A stretch of 64,000 nucleotides of DNA from contig QKDL01000015.1 in the NCBI GenBank assembly GCA_003252105.1, positions 48,214 to 112,213 of the forward strand, given 5' to 3'. The notes beneath the pieces were generated by a model, which was not told the DNA's origin, searched no databases, and was given only the letters and a program-made list of their open reading frames with translations. Positions 47,753 to 57,346 of the stretch are shown one piece after another; positions within the stretch are counted from its first letter, which is position 1; each line of letters begins with the position of its first letter. The position numbers and the translations under genes are program-made. Source of the stretch: Arcobacter sp. (GTDB taxonomy: Bacteria; Campylobacterota; Campylobacteria; Campylobacterales; Arcobacteraceae).

Positions 47753-48205
47753 TCAACCACCACATCCACCGATAGTTACTTTTACATCTTTTGTTGTTGA
47801 ATATAATTTTCCATCAGCTTCAACTACAGCTGTAACTTTACCAGTTTTTGCCATTTTAATTCTTATAGAATAATCAATAATTCCACCTTCAGGAACAGTA
47901 AATACTGCAACTGTTGCTTCTGGATTTGCATCTTGGAATATTGCAACTTTAGAACCTTTCAGTTTAGATGAAACTTCAACTGGAATAACTGCACCATTTT
48001 CTGCAATATCTGGAGCTTTTAATTTAACTTTTCCTTCTGTTGTTGTAGAAGTTCCAAATAGTTCTTGCATAGCTACGTCAACTTTTGTTGCAGTCCAAGC
48101 TTTTGGCTTAGTCTCTCTAAAATTGATTGCACTTAATGTAGTTGGTGCCATTGATACTGCTAATGCACCTAAACCTAAACCTAAAAAATTTCTTCTATTT
48201 ATCAT
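47753..48205 (-). CDS. soxY: Thiosulfate oxidation carrier subunit SoxY
   Basis: Tat-like NRRNFLGLGLGALAVSMAP and C-terminal substrate-carrying VTIGGCGG. Confidence 0.95.
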   Translation of the reverse strand: MINRRNFLGLGLGALAVSMAPTTLSAINFRETKPKAWTATKVDVAMQELFGTSTTTEGKVKLKAPDIAENGAVIPVEVSSKLKGSKVAIFQDANPEATVAVFTVPEGGIIDYSIRIKMAKTGKVTAVVEADGKLYSTTKDVKVTIGGCGG

Positions 48206-48225
48206 GTATAATCCTTTTTTTTATT

Positions 48226-48579
48226 TTATTCAACTGTTTTTAAATAAGCAACAACTGCTTTGATTTCAGAGTCACTTAACCAACCATTTTTTCCAAATGC
48301 AGGCATTTGAGAGATTGGATTTGTAGTGTATGGATCATAAATTTTAGCATACAATGCCTCATCAGGCCAATATTTTAATGCAACTAATTTTGGTCCCATA
48401 CTACCTGGACCATCTATTTTTTTACCATTTACATCATGGCATGCTAAACAATTTCCAAGATTTTTAGTATTAAAAATTTTTTCACCTTGTTTAACTAAAT
48501 CCATATCACCAGCTAAAGAGCTAGTAACAGCTAAACTACTAATTGCAGATGCAATTAGTAAATTTTTGATTAATTTCAT
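48226..48579 (-). CDS. soxX: SoxX monoheme cytochrome c
   Basis: GNCLACHDVNGKKIDGPGSMGP, signal peptide, ISQMPAFGKNGWLSDSEIKAVVAYL. Confidence 0.92.
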   Translation of the reverse strand: MKLIKNLLIASAISSLAVTSSLAGDMDLVKQGEKIFNTKNLGNCLACHDVNGKKIDGPGSMGPKLVALKYWPDEALYAKIYDPYTTNPISQMPAFGKNGWLSDSEIKAVVAYLKTVE

Positions 48580-48591
48580 AGCGTTTCTCCT

Positions 48592-49785
48592 TTATTTACT
48601 AGAATCAATGATATAGTCTATTATTTTTTTGAACTCTTCATCAGGTAAATTACTTGTCCCTTTAGGAGGCATAGCATTAATACCATTAATACCATTTTCA
48701 TAAACTTCATCTATACCTTTTTCTAAAACTGTAGCCCAAGCTGCTTTATCACCAATCACTGGAGCTCCAATAGCTTTATTTGAGTGACATGCAGAACAAT
48801 AAGTGTTGTAGTTTTCAGCAACAACTGGATCTACATTATCATTACACTCTTGTTTTTTAGGCTCTTTCCAAGTTCTTTCTGTAGATATTGGTTGATTTAC
48901 ATTTGGTGCCAAGTCAACTCTTATTTTCATTAGTAAATCATCTACATTTGGTTTAATACAATCTTTCATACATCTTGTACCTTTTCCATATATCGTTGGA
49001 TCAGATAAAAGTTTTTGCATGTTTTTAGGTCCTTGGTGAGGATCTTTCGTATTAACTTCTGGATAAAAACCATTTACATTTGGCATTTTAATTTTACTAA
49101 AATTTTCTTTATTTAGTACTGTTTCAGAATCCATCTCTTCACCATCAAGCTTTATACCATTTGAATAAAGTAAAAATGCACTTAATGCATAAACTTCACT
49201 ATTAGTCAATGTTTTAGGAGCTGTAAAAGGCATAGAATCTTGAATATACCAAAATAGTGTACTCGCATATGGCCAATAAGAACCTACAGTTTTAAGAGCT
49301 ACTGAAGGGTTTGGATGTTTATCTGCAGGATTTAATCTTTGGATTACTAAATCAGATGTTTTTCCACCAACTAATGTTGGATAACCTTTTCCACCTGCAC
49401 CAAATTCGCCATGACACATTGCACATTGAGCATCATAAAGCTCTTCTCCCCATTCAACTGAACCTTCAGCGATTTTAGGATTACCATTTTCATCAAGTAC
49501 AGGTTTCCCATGTTTCATATCATATTTTGGAAGACCTTCTCCATCAGGTCTAACATCAATGTCCCATACTTTTTTTTCTAAAGATGTTACTGCTCTACCA
49601 TTATTGTATTTTACATCTTGTGTATTTATATGATATGGACCATATTTACCATCTTTAATTGGATATTTAACTGCACCATCAACTGACATATCATTTTTTG
49701 CTACTAATGAACTAGCTAATAGTGTAGATAAACCAAAAGTTAGAAGAGTTTTCTTAAGCTTTATTGTGTTTTCTAATTTGAACAT
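48592..49785 (-). CDS. soxD: SoxD diheme cytochrome c
   Basis: Two CxxCH motifs: AQCAMCHGEFG and CSACHSNKAIG; directly after soxC with 32-nt overlap. Confidence 0.88.
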   Translation of the reverse strand: MFKLENTIKLKKTLLTFGLSTLLASSLVAKNDMSVDGAVKYPIKDGKYGPYHINTQDVKYNNGRAVTSLEKKVWDIDVRPDGEGLPKYDMKHGKPVLDENGNPKIAEGSVEWGEELYDAQCAMCHGEFGAGGKGYPTLVGGKTSDLVIQRLNPADKHPNPSVALKTVGSYWPYASTLFWYIQDSMPFTAPKTLTNSEVYALSAFLLYSNGIKLDGEEMDSETVLNKENFSKIKMPNVNGFYPEVNTKDPHQGPKNMQKLLSDPTIYGKGTRCMKDCIKPNVDDLLMKIRVDLAPNVNQPISTERTWKEPKKQECNDNVDPVVAENYNTYCSACHSNKAIGAPVIGDKAAWATVLEKGIDEVYENGINGINAMPPKGTSNLPDEEFKKIIDYIIDSSK

Positions 49786-51094
49786 TGTTACACTCTCCTT
49801 TCTTTGTGATTTCCCAAGTTACGATTGCATTTCTATGATAAACAGATTCAACTCCAACAGCAGATGTTTCTTCATCAATTGTTGGTTGGATATTACCAAA
49901 ATCATCTCTAGCCCTACTAGCTAGAAGTAAAGGCTTACCATCCCATTTAATAACATACGAGAATCTAGTCCATGATTTAGGAAGAACTAATCCTTTTAGT
50001 TTTGCTTCTGTCCAGTTATCTCCACCATCAAAAGAGATATCTACACCTGTGATAGTTCCATGACCAGACCATGCAATACCTTCGATTTCAACCATATCAC
50101 CTTTTTTTAAGTGAGTCCATGGTTTTTCAGGACAAGGGCTAGTAATAACTGAATTAACTTCATTTACCCAGAAGAATCTAATTGCTTTACCACCAGGTTG
50201 AACCATAGTATATTTAGAAGTTTCCTCTTTTGAATGCCAAGGCTTATCAGAGATCTCAAGTCTTCTTAACCATTTAGTGTTTAAGTTTCCTTCCCATCCT
50301 GGAACGATAAGTCTTACAGGGTAACCTTGTTCAGGTCTTAATGCTTCACCATTTTGTCCCCAAACAACCATTACATCATCTAAAGCTTTTTCAACAGGGA
50401 TTGATCTAGGGTTCGATGCATTATCACTACCCTCTGCTAACATCCATACAGCATCTTTTTTCAAACCAACATCTTCAAGAATTGTTTTTAACATAACTCC
50501 TGTCCATTCAGCAGCACTCATTAGTCCTTTCATAAATTGTAATGAGTTAAACTGTGGCCCTCTCCATTCAGGAGCACCATTTGCAGGACATTCGATAAAA
50601 TAGATTCTTGATTCACTTGGATATCTTTTAAGATCATCTAGTGTTAAAACTATCTCTCTTTCAACTTGATCTCCATGAATCATAAGTCTCCACTCTTTTG
50701 GATCAATATGTGCTGTTCCACCATGATCTCTTACAAAGAAAAGACCATTAGGAGTTACAATACCTTCTGATTCATGTATTGGACACATTGCAACAGATGC
50801 GTAATAATCTCCTGATGAAAACAATGAGTGAGTTCTTCTTATATTGTTATGTTCATATGGTGATGGCAATCCGTAAAGATTTTTATCTACTGGATCTCCA
50901 AGTTTTTGTCCCCAAGGGGCATCTTTGATGATTACAGGGTCATCAGCTTTTACTTTTACTGGTGCTAATACATTTGCAGTTGCAATAGCTCCAGCCGAAT
51001 AGATAGCAGTTTTTTTGAAAAAGTTTCTTCGGCTTAACTTCTGTTCTGAAGCTAATGCAAGTTCTTTTTCAGAACTGTTACTTGATTTCGTCAT
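49754..51094 (-). CDS. soxC: SoxC sulfane dehydrogenase molybdopterin subunit
   Basis: Tat-like SRRNFFKKTAIYSAG, sulfite-oxidase-fold YFIECPANGAPEWRGPQF, dimerisation domain. Confidence 0.93.
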   Translation of the reverse strand: MTKSSNSSEKELALASEQKLSRRNFFKKTAIYSAGAIATANVLAPVKVKADDPVIIKDAPWGQKLGDPVDKNLYGLPSPYEHNNIRRTHSLFSSGDYYASVAMCPIHESEGIVTPNGLFFVRDHGGTAHIDPKEWRLMIHGDQVEREIVLTLDDLKRYPSESRIYFIECPANGAPEWRGPQFNSLQFMKGLMSAAEWTGVMLKTILEDVGLKKDAVWMLAEGSDNASNPRSIPVEKALDDVMVVWGQNGEALRPEQGYPVRLIVPGWEGNLNTKWLRRLEISDKPWHSKEETSKYTMVQPGGKAIRFFWVNEVNSVITSPCPEKPWTHLKKGDMVEIEGIAWSGHGTITGVDISFDGGDNWTEAKLKGLVLPKSWTRFSYVIKWDGKPLLLASRARDDFGNIQPTIDEETSAVGVESVYHRNAIVTWEITKKGECNNVQIRKHNKA

Positions 51095-51263
51095 TTATCC
51101 TCCTTAAAATACTACTAACTAAAATTAAAAGTAAAATAATTACTCCTTATAAGAATTATAATTATAAGAAATTTTAACAATTTTAACTTTTGCTTATAGT
51201 TAATATAACGCCCAATTATATAAGAAATACTTATATAACATTGCGATAATTATTGCCATTTTT

Positions 51264-51277
51264 TTGACTTAAGTCAA
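51264..51277. promoter_or_regulatory. FNR/CRP-family-like operator in the soxC/moeA divergent region
   Basis: Perfect 14-bp palindrome TTGACTTAAGTCAA, i.e. TTGAC-N4-GTCAA. Confidence 0.5.
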
Positions 51278-51441
51278 TAATTTTTTGTTAATTTCATCAA
51301 TAATACATATAAAATGAGATAACTTAACATTTTTTGCTATTTTAATGCTACTTATACCATAAAAAGCTACTCTATTGTTACTTTTAACTTTACTTTTTTG
51401 TACAATATGTTAACATTTTGGACAATTTATATGGAGAAAAA

Positions 51442-52656
51442 ATGAGAAATTTTATAACTTATTCTGAATCATTAAACTTAATAAATAATTTTGATTTTAA
51501 AGCAAAAACTAAGAAAAATAATTTTATTTCCGATTGTATCGGTAAAACCATAGCTGAAGACATAATTGCAATGGAAAACTCTCCAAAGCATCCAACATCG
51601 GCTATGGATGGATATGCAGTCAAATTTGAAGATCAAAAATTGGATTTTATTGAAATAATTGATAAAAATCCAGCTGGATCTATAGTTGAATCTAGTGTAA
51701 AAACAGCTACAACTATTAAAACTTTTACTGGTTCATTGATGCCAGATGGAGCAGATACTTTAATACCTATAGAAAATGTAGAGGTAATTGACAATAAAAT
51801 TAAGATAATAAAAAGTGTACCTAAAGGTTTTGCAATAAGAAGTGTTGGTGAGAACTATAAAAAAGATGAAGTTTTAATTAAAAAGGGAACAACTATTGGT
51901 TTTAGTCAAATTGGAGTTTTAGCTTCATTAAATATTTCACATATTGATGTGTATTTAGATGCTACTGTTGCTATCGCTAGTACAGGTAGTGAAGTCTTAG
52001 ATTTAGGGGAAATACAAACAAATGAATCACAAATTAGAAGTTCAAATCATATTACAATAGAAGCATTAGCAAAAAAAGCAGGTGCAAATATAGTTCAAAT
52101 GGGTGTAGTAAAAGATGATATGGATTCAATTACAAAACTTTTGATACAGGGATTAGAAAAAGCAGATATAGTTGTAACCACTGGTGGTGTTTCTGTTGGG
52201 GATTATGATTTTGTACAAAACGTTGTAAAAGAAAGATTAAATGCAGAAGTTATTTTTCATGGGGTACTTATAAAACCTGGTATGCATATATTAGTAGCTA
52301 AAAAAGATGAAAAATTTATTTTAGCTCTTCCTGGATTTGCATATTCATCTACAGTATGTGCGATACTTTATTTATTACCTTTAATATATAAGTATAATAA
52401 TAGTAATAAAGATTTACCAATAGTAAAAGCAACTATAAATGAAGATTTTAAAAATAAAACAGATAAGAGTTCGTTTGTTGCCTGCAATATTAATTATACT
52501 AATGGAATATATGAAGTTGACTTTAAAGATAAAAAACAAGGTTCAAGTGCAATCCTTACCAACCTATTAGGTAATAGTGCTTTATTAATTGCAAATCCTT
52601 TTACTGAATATAAAAAAGGTGATAGGGTTGATGTTTTATTATTAGAACAACTATGA
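51442..52656 (+). CDS. moeA: Molybdopterin molybdenumtransferase MoeA
   Basis: SPKHPTSAMDGYAVKF, VTTGGVSVGDYDFV, GVLIKPGMHILVAK, LALPGFAYSS. Start moved from 51418 to ATG at 51442 preceded by GGAGAAAAA. Confidence 0.93.
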   Translation: MRNFITYSESLNLINNFDFKAKTKKNNFISDCIGKTIAEDIIAMENSPKHPTSAMDGYAVKFEDQKLDFIEIIDKNPAGSIVESSVKTATTIKTFTGSLMPDGADTLIPIENVEVIDNKIKIIKSVPKGFAIRSVGENYKKDEVLIKKGTTIGFSQIGVLASLNISHIDVYLDATVAIASTGSEVLDLGEIQTNESQIRSSNHITIEALAKKAGANIVQMGVVKDDMDSITKLLIQGLEKADIVVTTGGVSVGDYDFVQNVVKERLNAEVIFHGVLIKPGMHILVAKKDEKFILALPGFAYSSTVCAILYLLPLIYKYNNSNKDLPIVKATINEDFKNKTDKSSFVACNINYTNGIYEVDFKDKKQGSSAILTNLLGNSALLIANPFTEYKKGDRVDVLLLEQL

Positions 52657-53546
52657 TTAGTCATAATAAAATATATATTCTTTTAAGTCTTTGTGTACTT
52701 TTTTGGTCTGGAAATTTTATCATAGGAAGATTTATAGGTAATAGTGTACAACCATTAGAATTAGCTTTTTTTAGATGGTTCTTTGTTTGTATATTTTTAT
52801 TGCCTAGTTTTTTCTTCATAGATTTAAAAAGAGTAATCTTTTTTTTTAAACAGAAGTTATTTTTTTTTATTTTTATCTCATTATTGGGAATAACTTTATT
52901 TAATACAATTGTTTATTTAGCATTACAAACTACTAAGGCTACAAATGCTTTACTAATAAACTCCATTGTTCCAATTTTGATACTGATACTATCTTTTTTT
53001 ATATTGAAAACTAAAATATCAAAAATACAAACTTTAGGTATAGTTTTATCAACTATAGGGGTAGTTTATTTAGTTCTAAAGGGAGATTTTTTCAATCTTT
53101 TAGAAGTTGAATTTACGCATGGAGATTTTTGGATATTACTTAGTTCTTTAGTTTGGGCTTTATATTCAGTTATAGTTAAATTTAAACCACAAGGTATAAA
53201 ACATCTTGAACTATTTATAATAATAGTTTATTTAGGATTTTTATTATTAATCCCGTGGTATTTATTACAAGGGTATTCTTTGGAACATGAAGTTGAAGTA
53301 TTTAAACAATCTTGGCCATACTTTTTATATGTATCTTTTTTTGCCTCTCTTTTGTCTTTTTATTTTTGGCATATGGGGATTGATAGTATTGGTGCAGAAA
53401 AAACTGGACAATTTACCCATCTTATGCCTATTTTTGGAGCTATTTTGGCTTTTATATTTTTAAAAGAGAGATTGGAGTATTATCACGCCATTGGAGCACT
53501 TCTTATAGGAGTTGGTATTTATCTATCTCTTTTTTTAAAAAAGTAA
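52653..53546 (+). CDS. EamA/DMT family transporter
   Basis: Ten hydrophobic segments, duplicated EamA pattern; overlaps moeA by 4 nt. Confidence 0.9.
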   Translation: MISHNKIYILLSLCVLFWSGNFIIGRFIGNSVQPLELAFFRWFFVCIFLLPSFFFIDLKRVIFFFKQKLFFFIFISLLGITLFNTIVYLALQTTKATNALLINSIVPILILILSFFILKTKISKIQTLGIVLSTIGVVYLVLKGDFFNLLEVEFTHGDFWILLSSLVWALYSVIVKFKPQGIKHLELFIIIVYLGFLLLIPWYLLQGYSLEHEVEVFKQSWPYFLYVSFFASLLSFYFWHMGIDSIGAEKTGQFTHLMPIFGAILAFIFLKERLEYYHAIGALLIGVGIYLSLFLKK

Positions 53547-53550
53547 ATTT

Positions 53551-54441
53551 ATGAACAAAAATTTTTTTTATTTTTTGATGCTTATCTCAATGGTTTTTTG
53601 GGGAGCATCTTGGGTTAATGTTAAATTTTTATCTTTATATATAAATGAATATGAAATAGTCTTTTTAAGAATGGGGATCTCTTTAATAGCTATGATTCCA
53701 ATTCTTAAATTTATGAAAATAAGTTTTAAAATAGATTATAGAACATTATTTTTAATTTTAGTTGCTGCAATTATTTTAGTTTTATACTCTATTTATTTCT
53801 TTTTAGGTGTAAAGTTTGGTACAGCTGGACTTGGTGGGGCACTTGTTACTACTTTGATACCTATAAATACTTTTGTAATTTTAGCTTTATGGCATAAAAA
53901 AACAATATCTTTGAAACACTCATTTGCTTTGATTCTTGGAGCTTTTGGAGTATTAACTATGTTAAATATTTGGCAATTTAATTTTGAATTGATTTTTGCA
54001 AAACATAATCTTTATTTTATTATAGCTTCTTTACTTTGGCCAGCTTTAACAATAGTGAGTTCAAAGTCAGTAAAAACTAATCCTATTATGTTTACTTTTT
54101 ATGTTTATCTTATCTCTACACTTGTAGTATATATTTTCTTTATAGATAATACAGTATTTAACAAGGTTTTATCTTTTGATTATATTTTTTGGTTAAATAT
54201 GTTTGTTATTACTATTTTGAGTACAGTTGTAGCAACTTCAGTATATTTTATTGGTATAGAAAAATTAGGAACTAAAGAGGTTAGTTCTTTTATTTTTTTA
54301 GTGCCCTGCTCTGCTTTGGGATTAAGTGCAATATTTCTGGGTGAAAAGATTACATATACAACATTACTTGGAACTATATGTACAATTATTGCTATTTATA
54401 TATTAAACAATATTAAAATATCTTTTTTTAGAAAGAGATAG
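53551..54441 (+). CDS. EamA/DMT family transporter
   Basis: Hydrophobic EamA pattern MVFWGASWVNVKFLSLYINEYEIVFLRMGIS. Confidence 0.9.
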   Translation: MNKNFFYFLMLISMVFWGASWVNVKFLSLYINEYEIVFLRMGISLIAMIPILKFMKISFKIDYRTLFLILVAAIILVLYSIYFFLGVKFGTAGLGGALVTTLIPINTFVILALWHKKTISLKHSFALILGAFGVLTMLNIWQFNFELIFAKHNLYFIIASLLWPALTIVSSKSVKTNPIMFTFYVYLISTLVVYIFFIDNTVFNKVLSFDYIFWLNMFVITILSTVVATSVYFIGIEKLGTKEVSSFIFLVPCSALGLSAIFLGEKITYTTLLGTICTIIAIYILNNIKISFFRKR

Positions 54442-54442
54442 A

Positions 54443-56086
54443 TTATTCTTCAGATATTATTGATCTATTTCTTCCTAAATCTTTTGCTTTATATAATGCT
54501 TTGTCAGTTAATTTATAAATATCATTTTTTCTTAATTTAGAATCATAAGATACTACTTTTATACCAATTGATATTGTCATAAAATCAGAAATACTATTTC
54601 CAATATGTTTGATGTTTAAATTCTCTATAGATTTATTTAATTTTTTGGCTAAACTTAATGCACCATCATTATCTATTCTTGAAGTTATTATTCCAAACTC
54701 TTCTCCGCCTAATCTAAACACAAAATCAGTTGCTCTATTTAAACTATATTTTAAAGCATTAGCTACAGATACAAGTGCTTTATCTCCCTCATCATGTCCA
54801 TAAGTATCATTGTATTGTTTGAAATAATCTATATCAATTAATAATAATATAAAATTCTCTTTATCTCTTTTTGCTCTTTTTAATTCAATGTCAAAAACAG
54901 TGTTAAAATGACGTCTATTATAAACTTTTGTTAAATAGTCTGTAATCAATAGTTGTGAAATCTCTTTTTTATCTGTGATATCATTGTATATAGAGGTATA
55001 ACCTCTAATTCGTTTATTTTCATCATAGTTAGGAGTTATAGAGTTTTCAACCCAATAAATAGAACCATCCTTTTTGATATTTTTATGTTCACCTTTCCAA
55101 ATTCTTCCAGAAGTGATTGTATCCCATAATTCTCTAAATATATAATCATCATTGTCTGGATGTTTAAAAATACTATGGTTTTTCCCTAATAATTCATATT
55201 TTGAATACCCAGTAAAACGACAATATGCTTCACTTATATCAATGATTTTTCCAGATAAATCTGATATTGAGATAAAAACATTTTCATTTACTATGTGCAT
55301 ATATTGATCAAGCTTTTTCTTAGTATTTATACTTTGTGTAATATCATGACCTTCACATAAAATATAGTTAATATTGGTTTGTTCATCAAAAACAGGTGAA
55401 AAACAAAAATCAACTTCAATTTTTTGGGAAATTGTATTAAAATAGTATTTGTGATTTTTAAGGCAAGTTCCTTTTTGTACTAATTTTATCTCTTCAATTA
55501 ATTGTTGTATTTCCGTTGAATTATAATGTTTCCACCATGGCAGTTCCCAAAAATATTTTCCTAATACTTTTTTCTCTTCTAATCCAGCTATCTCTAAAGA
55601 TGTTCTATTTGCTTTGATTAATTTACCATGTTTATCTAATAATAGTATTAGATTAAATGAATTATTAAAAATTGAATCTAATACATCAGTTTTAAAAGTA
55701 AGTTCATTATATAACTCTTGTTTTTTTGTTATATCTGTCAAGTAACCATAATAGTAAGTTTGTTTTCCAGTTTGATCTCGAAATATTTTAGTTGTATGAC
55801 TAACCCAAGTGACTATATCGTTATTTACTATTCTATATGGTTTATATGTATATTCATTTGTTTTTAGTTTTGAAATTAATGAGGCTTCTTCTTTGAATTT
55901 TATTAAATCAACTTTATGTATAAAATCTTCGTGGAAATATTTTTTACTAAGAAACTCATCTGCAGTTTTTCCATATATTTGAATCACATTTTCAGTTACA
56001 TATTCTAATTGCCAATCACCTTTTATTTTTTTTAATATAAAAAAAACTGTAGGGCTCTCGTTTAGGTATTTTAAAAGCTTTTTCAT
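54443..56086 (-). CDS. Multi-PAS GGDEF diguanylate cyclase
   Basis: PAS repeats with PAC segments, TDYLTKVYNRRHF, RLGGEEFGII. Confidence 0.92.
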   Translation of the reverse strand: MKKLLKYLNESPTVFFILKKIKGDWQLEYVTENVIQIYGKTADEFLSKKYFHEDFIHKVDLIKFKEEASLISKLKTNEYTYKPYRIVNNDIVTWVSHTTKIFRDQTGKQTYYYGYLTDITKKQELYNELTFKTDVLDSIFNNSFNLILLLDKHGKLIKANRTSLEIAGLEEKKVLGKYFWELPWWKHYNSTEIQQLIEEIKLVQKGTCLKNHKYYFNTISQKIEVDFCFSPVFDEQTNINYILCEGHDITQSINTKKKLDQYMHIVNENVFISISDLSGKIIDISEAYCRFTGYSKYELLGKNHSIFKHPDNDDYIFRELWDTITSGRIWKGEHKNIKKDGSIYWVENSITPNYDENKRIRGYTSIYNDITDKKEISQLLITDYLTKVYNRRHFNTVFDIELKRAKRDKENFILLLIDIDYFKQYNDTYGHDEGDKALVSVANALKYSLNRATDFVFRLGGEEFGIITSRIDNDGALSLAKKLNKSIENLNIKHIGNSISDFMTISIGIKVVSYDSKLRKNDIYKLTDKALYKAKDLGRNRSIISEE

Positions 56087-56140
56087 ATACCCATTTTATA
56101 GCAAATAAACTTATACAAAAAGAGTTTATAAAAAAATTAT

Positions 56141-57343
56141 TTAACTACAACATGAAGTATTGCTATTATTTGAGCATTGTGTTTGTTTTTTGAAAAAGGG
56201 TTTAATCAGATAATAAAAAATCAATAAAAGCATTATAAATGAAGAAATTCTATTTATTAAAGAAAAACTTTCCATCTCATGTTCTAAAGATAGTATTTGT
56301 AAGTTTTGAAAACTTAAGTCAAAAATAAAACCAAATATTAGTGAAAGTATAGCTATTGTTGATACATATATAATTAATGAGGTTCTTCCCAACATCTTAT
56401 AAACAACACTCATAGTAACTGCACTTGTAGCTGGACCTGCTGTTAAGAAAATAAATGCAGCTCCTGCACTCATACCTTGAAGCATAAAAGCAGCAGCAAT
56501 TGGAAGTGATGCAGTTGCACAAGTATACAAAGGGATTGCAAAAAGTAAAATCACAAAATAGGTTAGGATTTGATTTTCAAATAACATTGAAGAATACTCT
56601 TTAGGTACAAAAGTTGTAAATAAAGCACCTAAAACAAGCCCTATTGCCAAAGCTTTTACCATATCAGAAAAAAGTGTTACATAGGCATAAGTAAATACAC
56701 CTTTTATAAAAAATCCAGCTTTTTTTGTTGAACTACAACAACTTGGACTCTCTTCATTACTACTACAACAGCTAGAATCATTTTCTGAACTGCTACAACA
56801 ACTTGATTGTTTAGTTTCTTGTGGTTTTGTAGTGAAAAACTGTGGTTTAATCTCTTCTTTTGATGAACAACAACTTGAACCTGAGCTACAACAAGAGCTC
56901 TCTTGTGTTTCAATTACTTCTTCACTATTTTTATTTTCTACAAAGTTTTGGATAAGTCCAACAATTATAGCAATTATTACTGAGCTTATTATTCTAAATA
57001 TAGTAAAAACTAAACCAAAAAAAGAAAAGGTAGCTAAAATAGAATCAACACCTGTAATTGGTGTAGAGATTAAAAAACTTTGAACAGCACCTTTGCTAGC
57101 CCCCTCTTTTTTTAATCCTTGGGCAATTGGTATAACAGAACAAGAACAAACAGGAAGAGGTATTCCAAAGATTGTAGCTTTTATAACTGAGGTTGTAGAG
57201 TCTTTCCCTAGATTTTTAGAGATAAAATCCTCTGGAATTAGTTGTTTTAGTATTCCTGCAAAGAAAAGTCCAACTAATATATAAATTGACATGGCATCTG
57301 TTAACAAAAAGAAATTTACTGTGAACTCTTCTAAATATTTCAT
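56141..57343 (-). CDS. Permease (SO_0444-type Cu/Zn efflux-like) with Cys-rich CCSS insert
   Basis: FGIPLPVCSCSVIPIAQGLKKEGASKGAVQSFLISTPITG permease signature; repeated SCCSS in central hydrophilic loop. Confidence 0.85.
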   Translation of the reverse strand: MKYLEEFTVNFFLLTDAMSIYILVGLFFAGILKQLIPEDFISKNLGKDSTTSVIKATIFGIPLPVCSCSVIPIAQGLKKEGASKGAVQSFLISTPITGVDSILATFSFFGLVFTIFRIISSVIIAIIVGLIQNFVENKNSEEVIETQESSCCSSGSSCCSSKEEIKPQFFTTKPQETKQSSCCSSSENDSSCCSSNEESPSCCSSTKKAGFFIKGVFTYAYVTLFSDMVKALAIGLVLGALFTTFVPKEYSSMLFENQILTYFVILLFAIPLYTCATASLPIAAAFMLQGMSAGAAFIFLTAGPATSAVTMSVVYKMLGRTSLIIYVSTIAILSLIFGFIFDLSFQNLQILSLEHEMESFSLINRISSFIMLLLIFYYLIKPFFKKQTQCSNNSNTSCCS

Positions 57344-57346
57344 AAT

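Noticed and set aside
51243-51258. Possible sigma-54 promoter TGGCAATAATTATCGCAA upstream of soxC (minus strand)
   Set aside because: GG-to-GC spacing is 11 rather than 10 nt and the -12 element reads TCGC instead of TTGC.
56704-57083. ORFs overlapping the CCSS region of the permease
   Set aside because: Frame-shifted or antisense readings of the repeated Cys codons; the repeat is explained by the permease loop.
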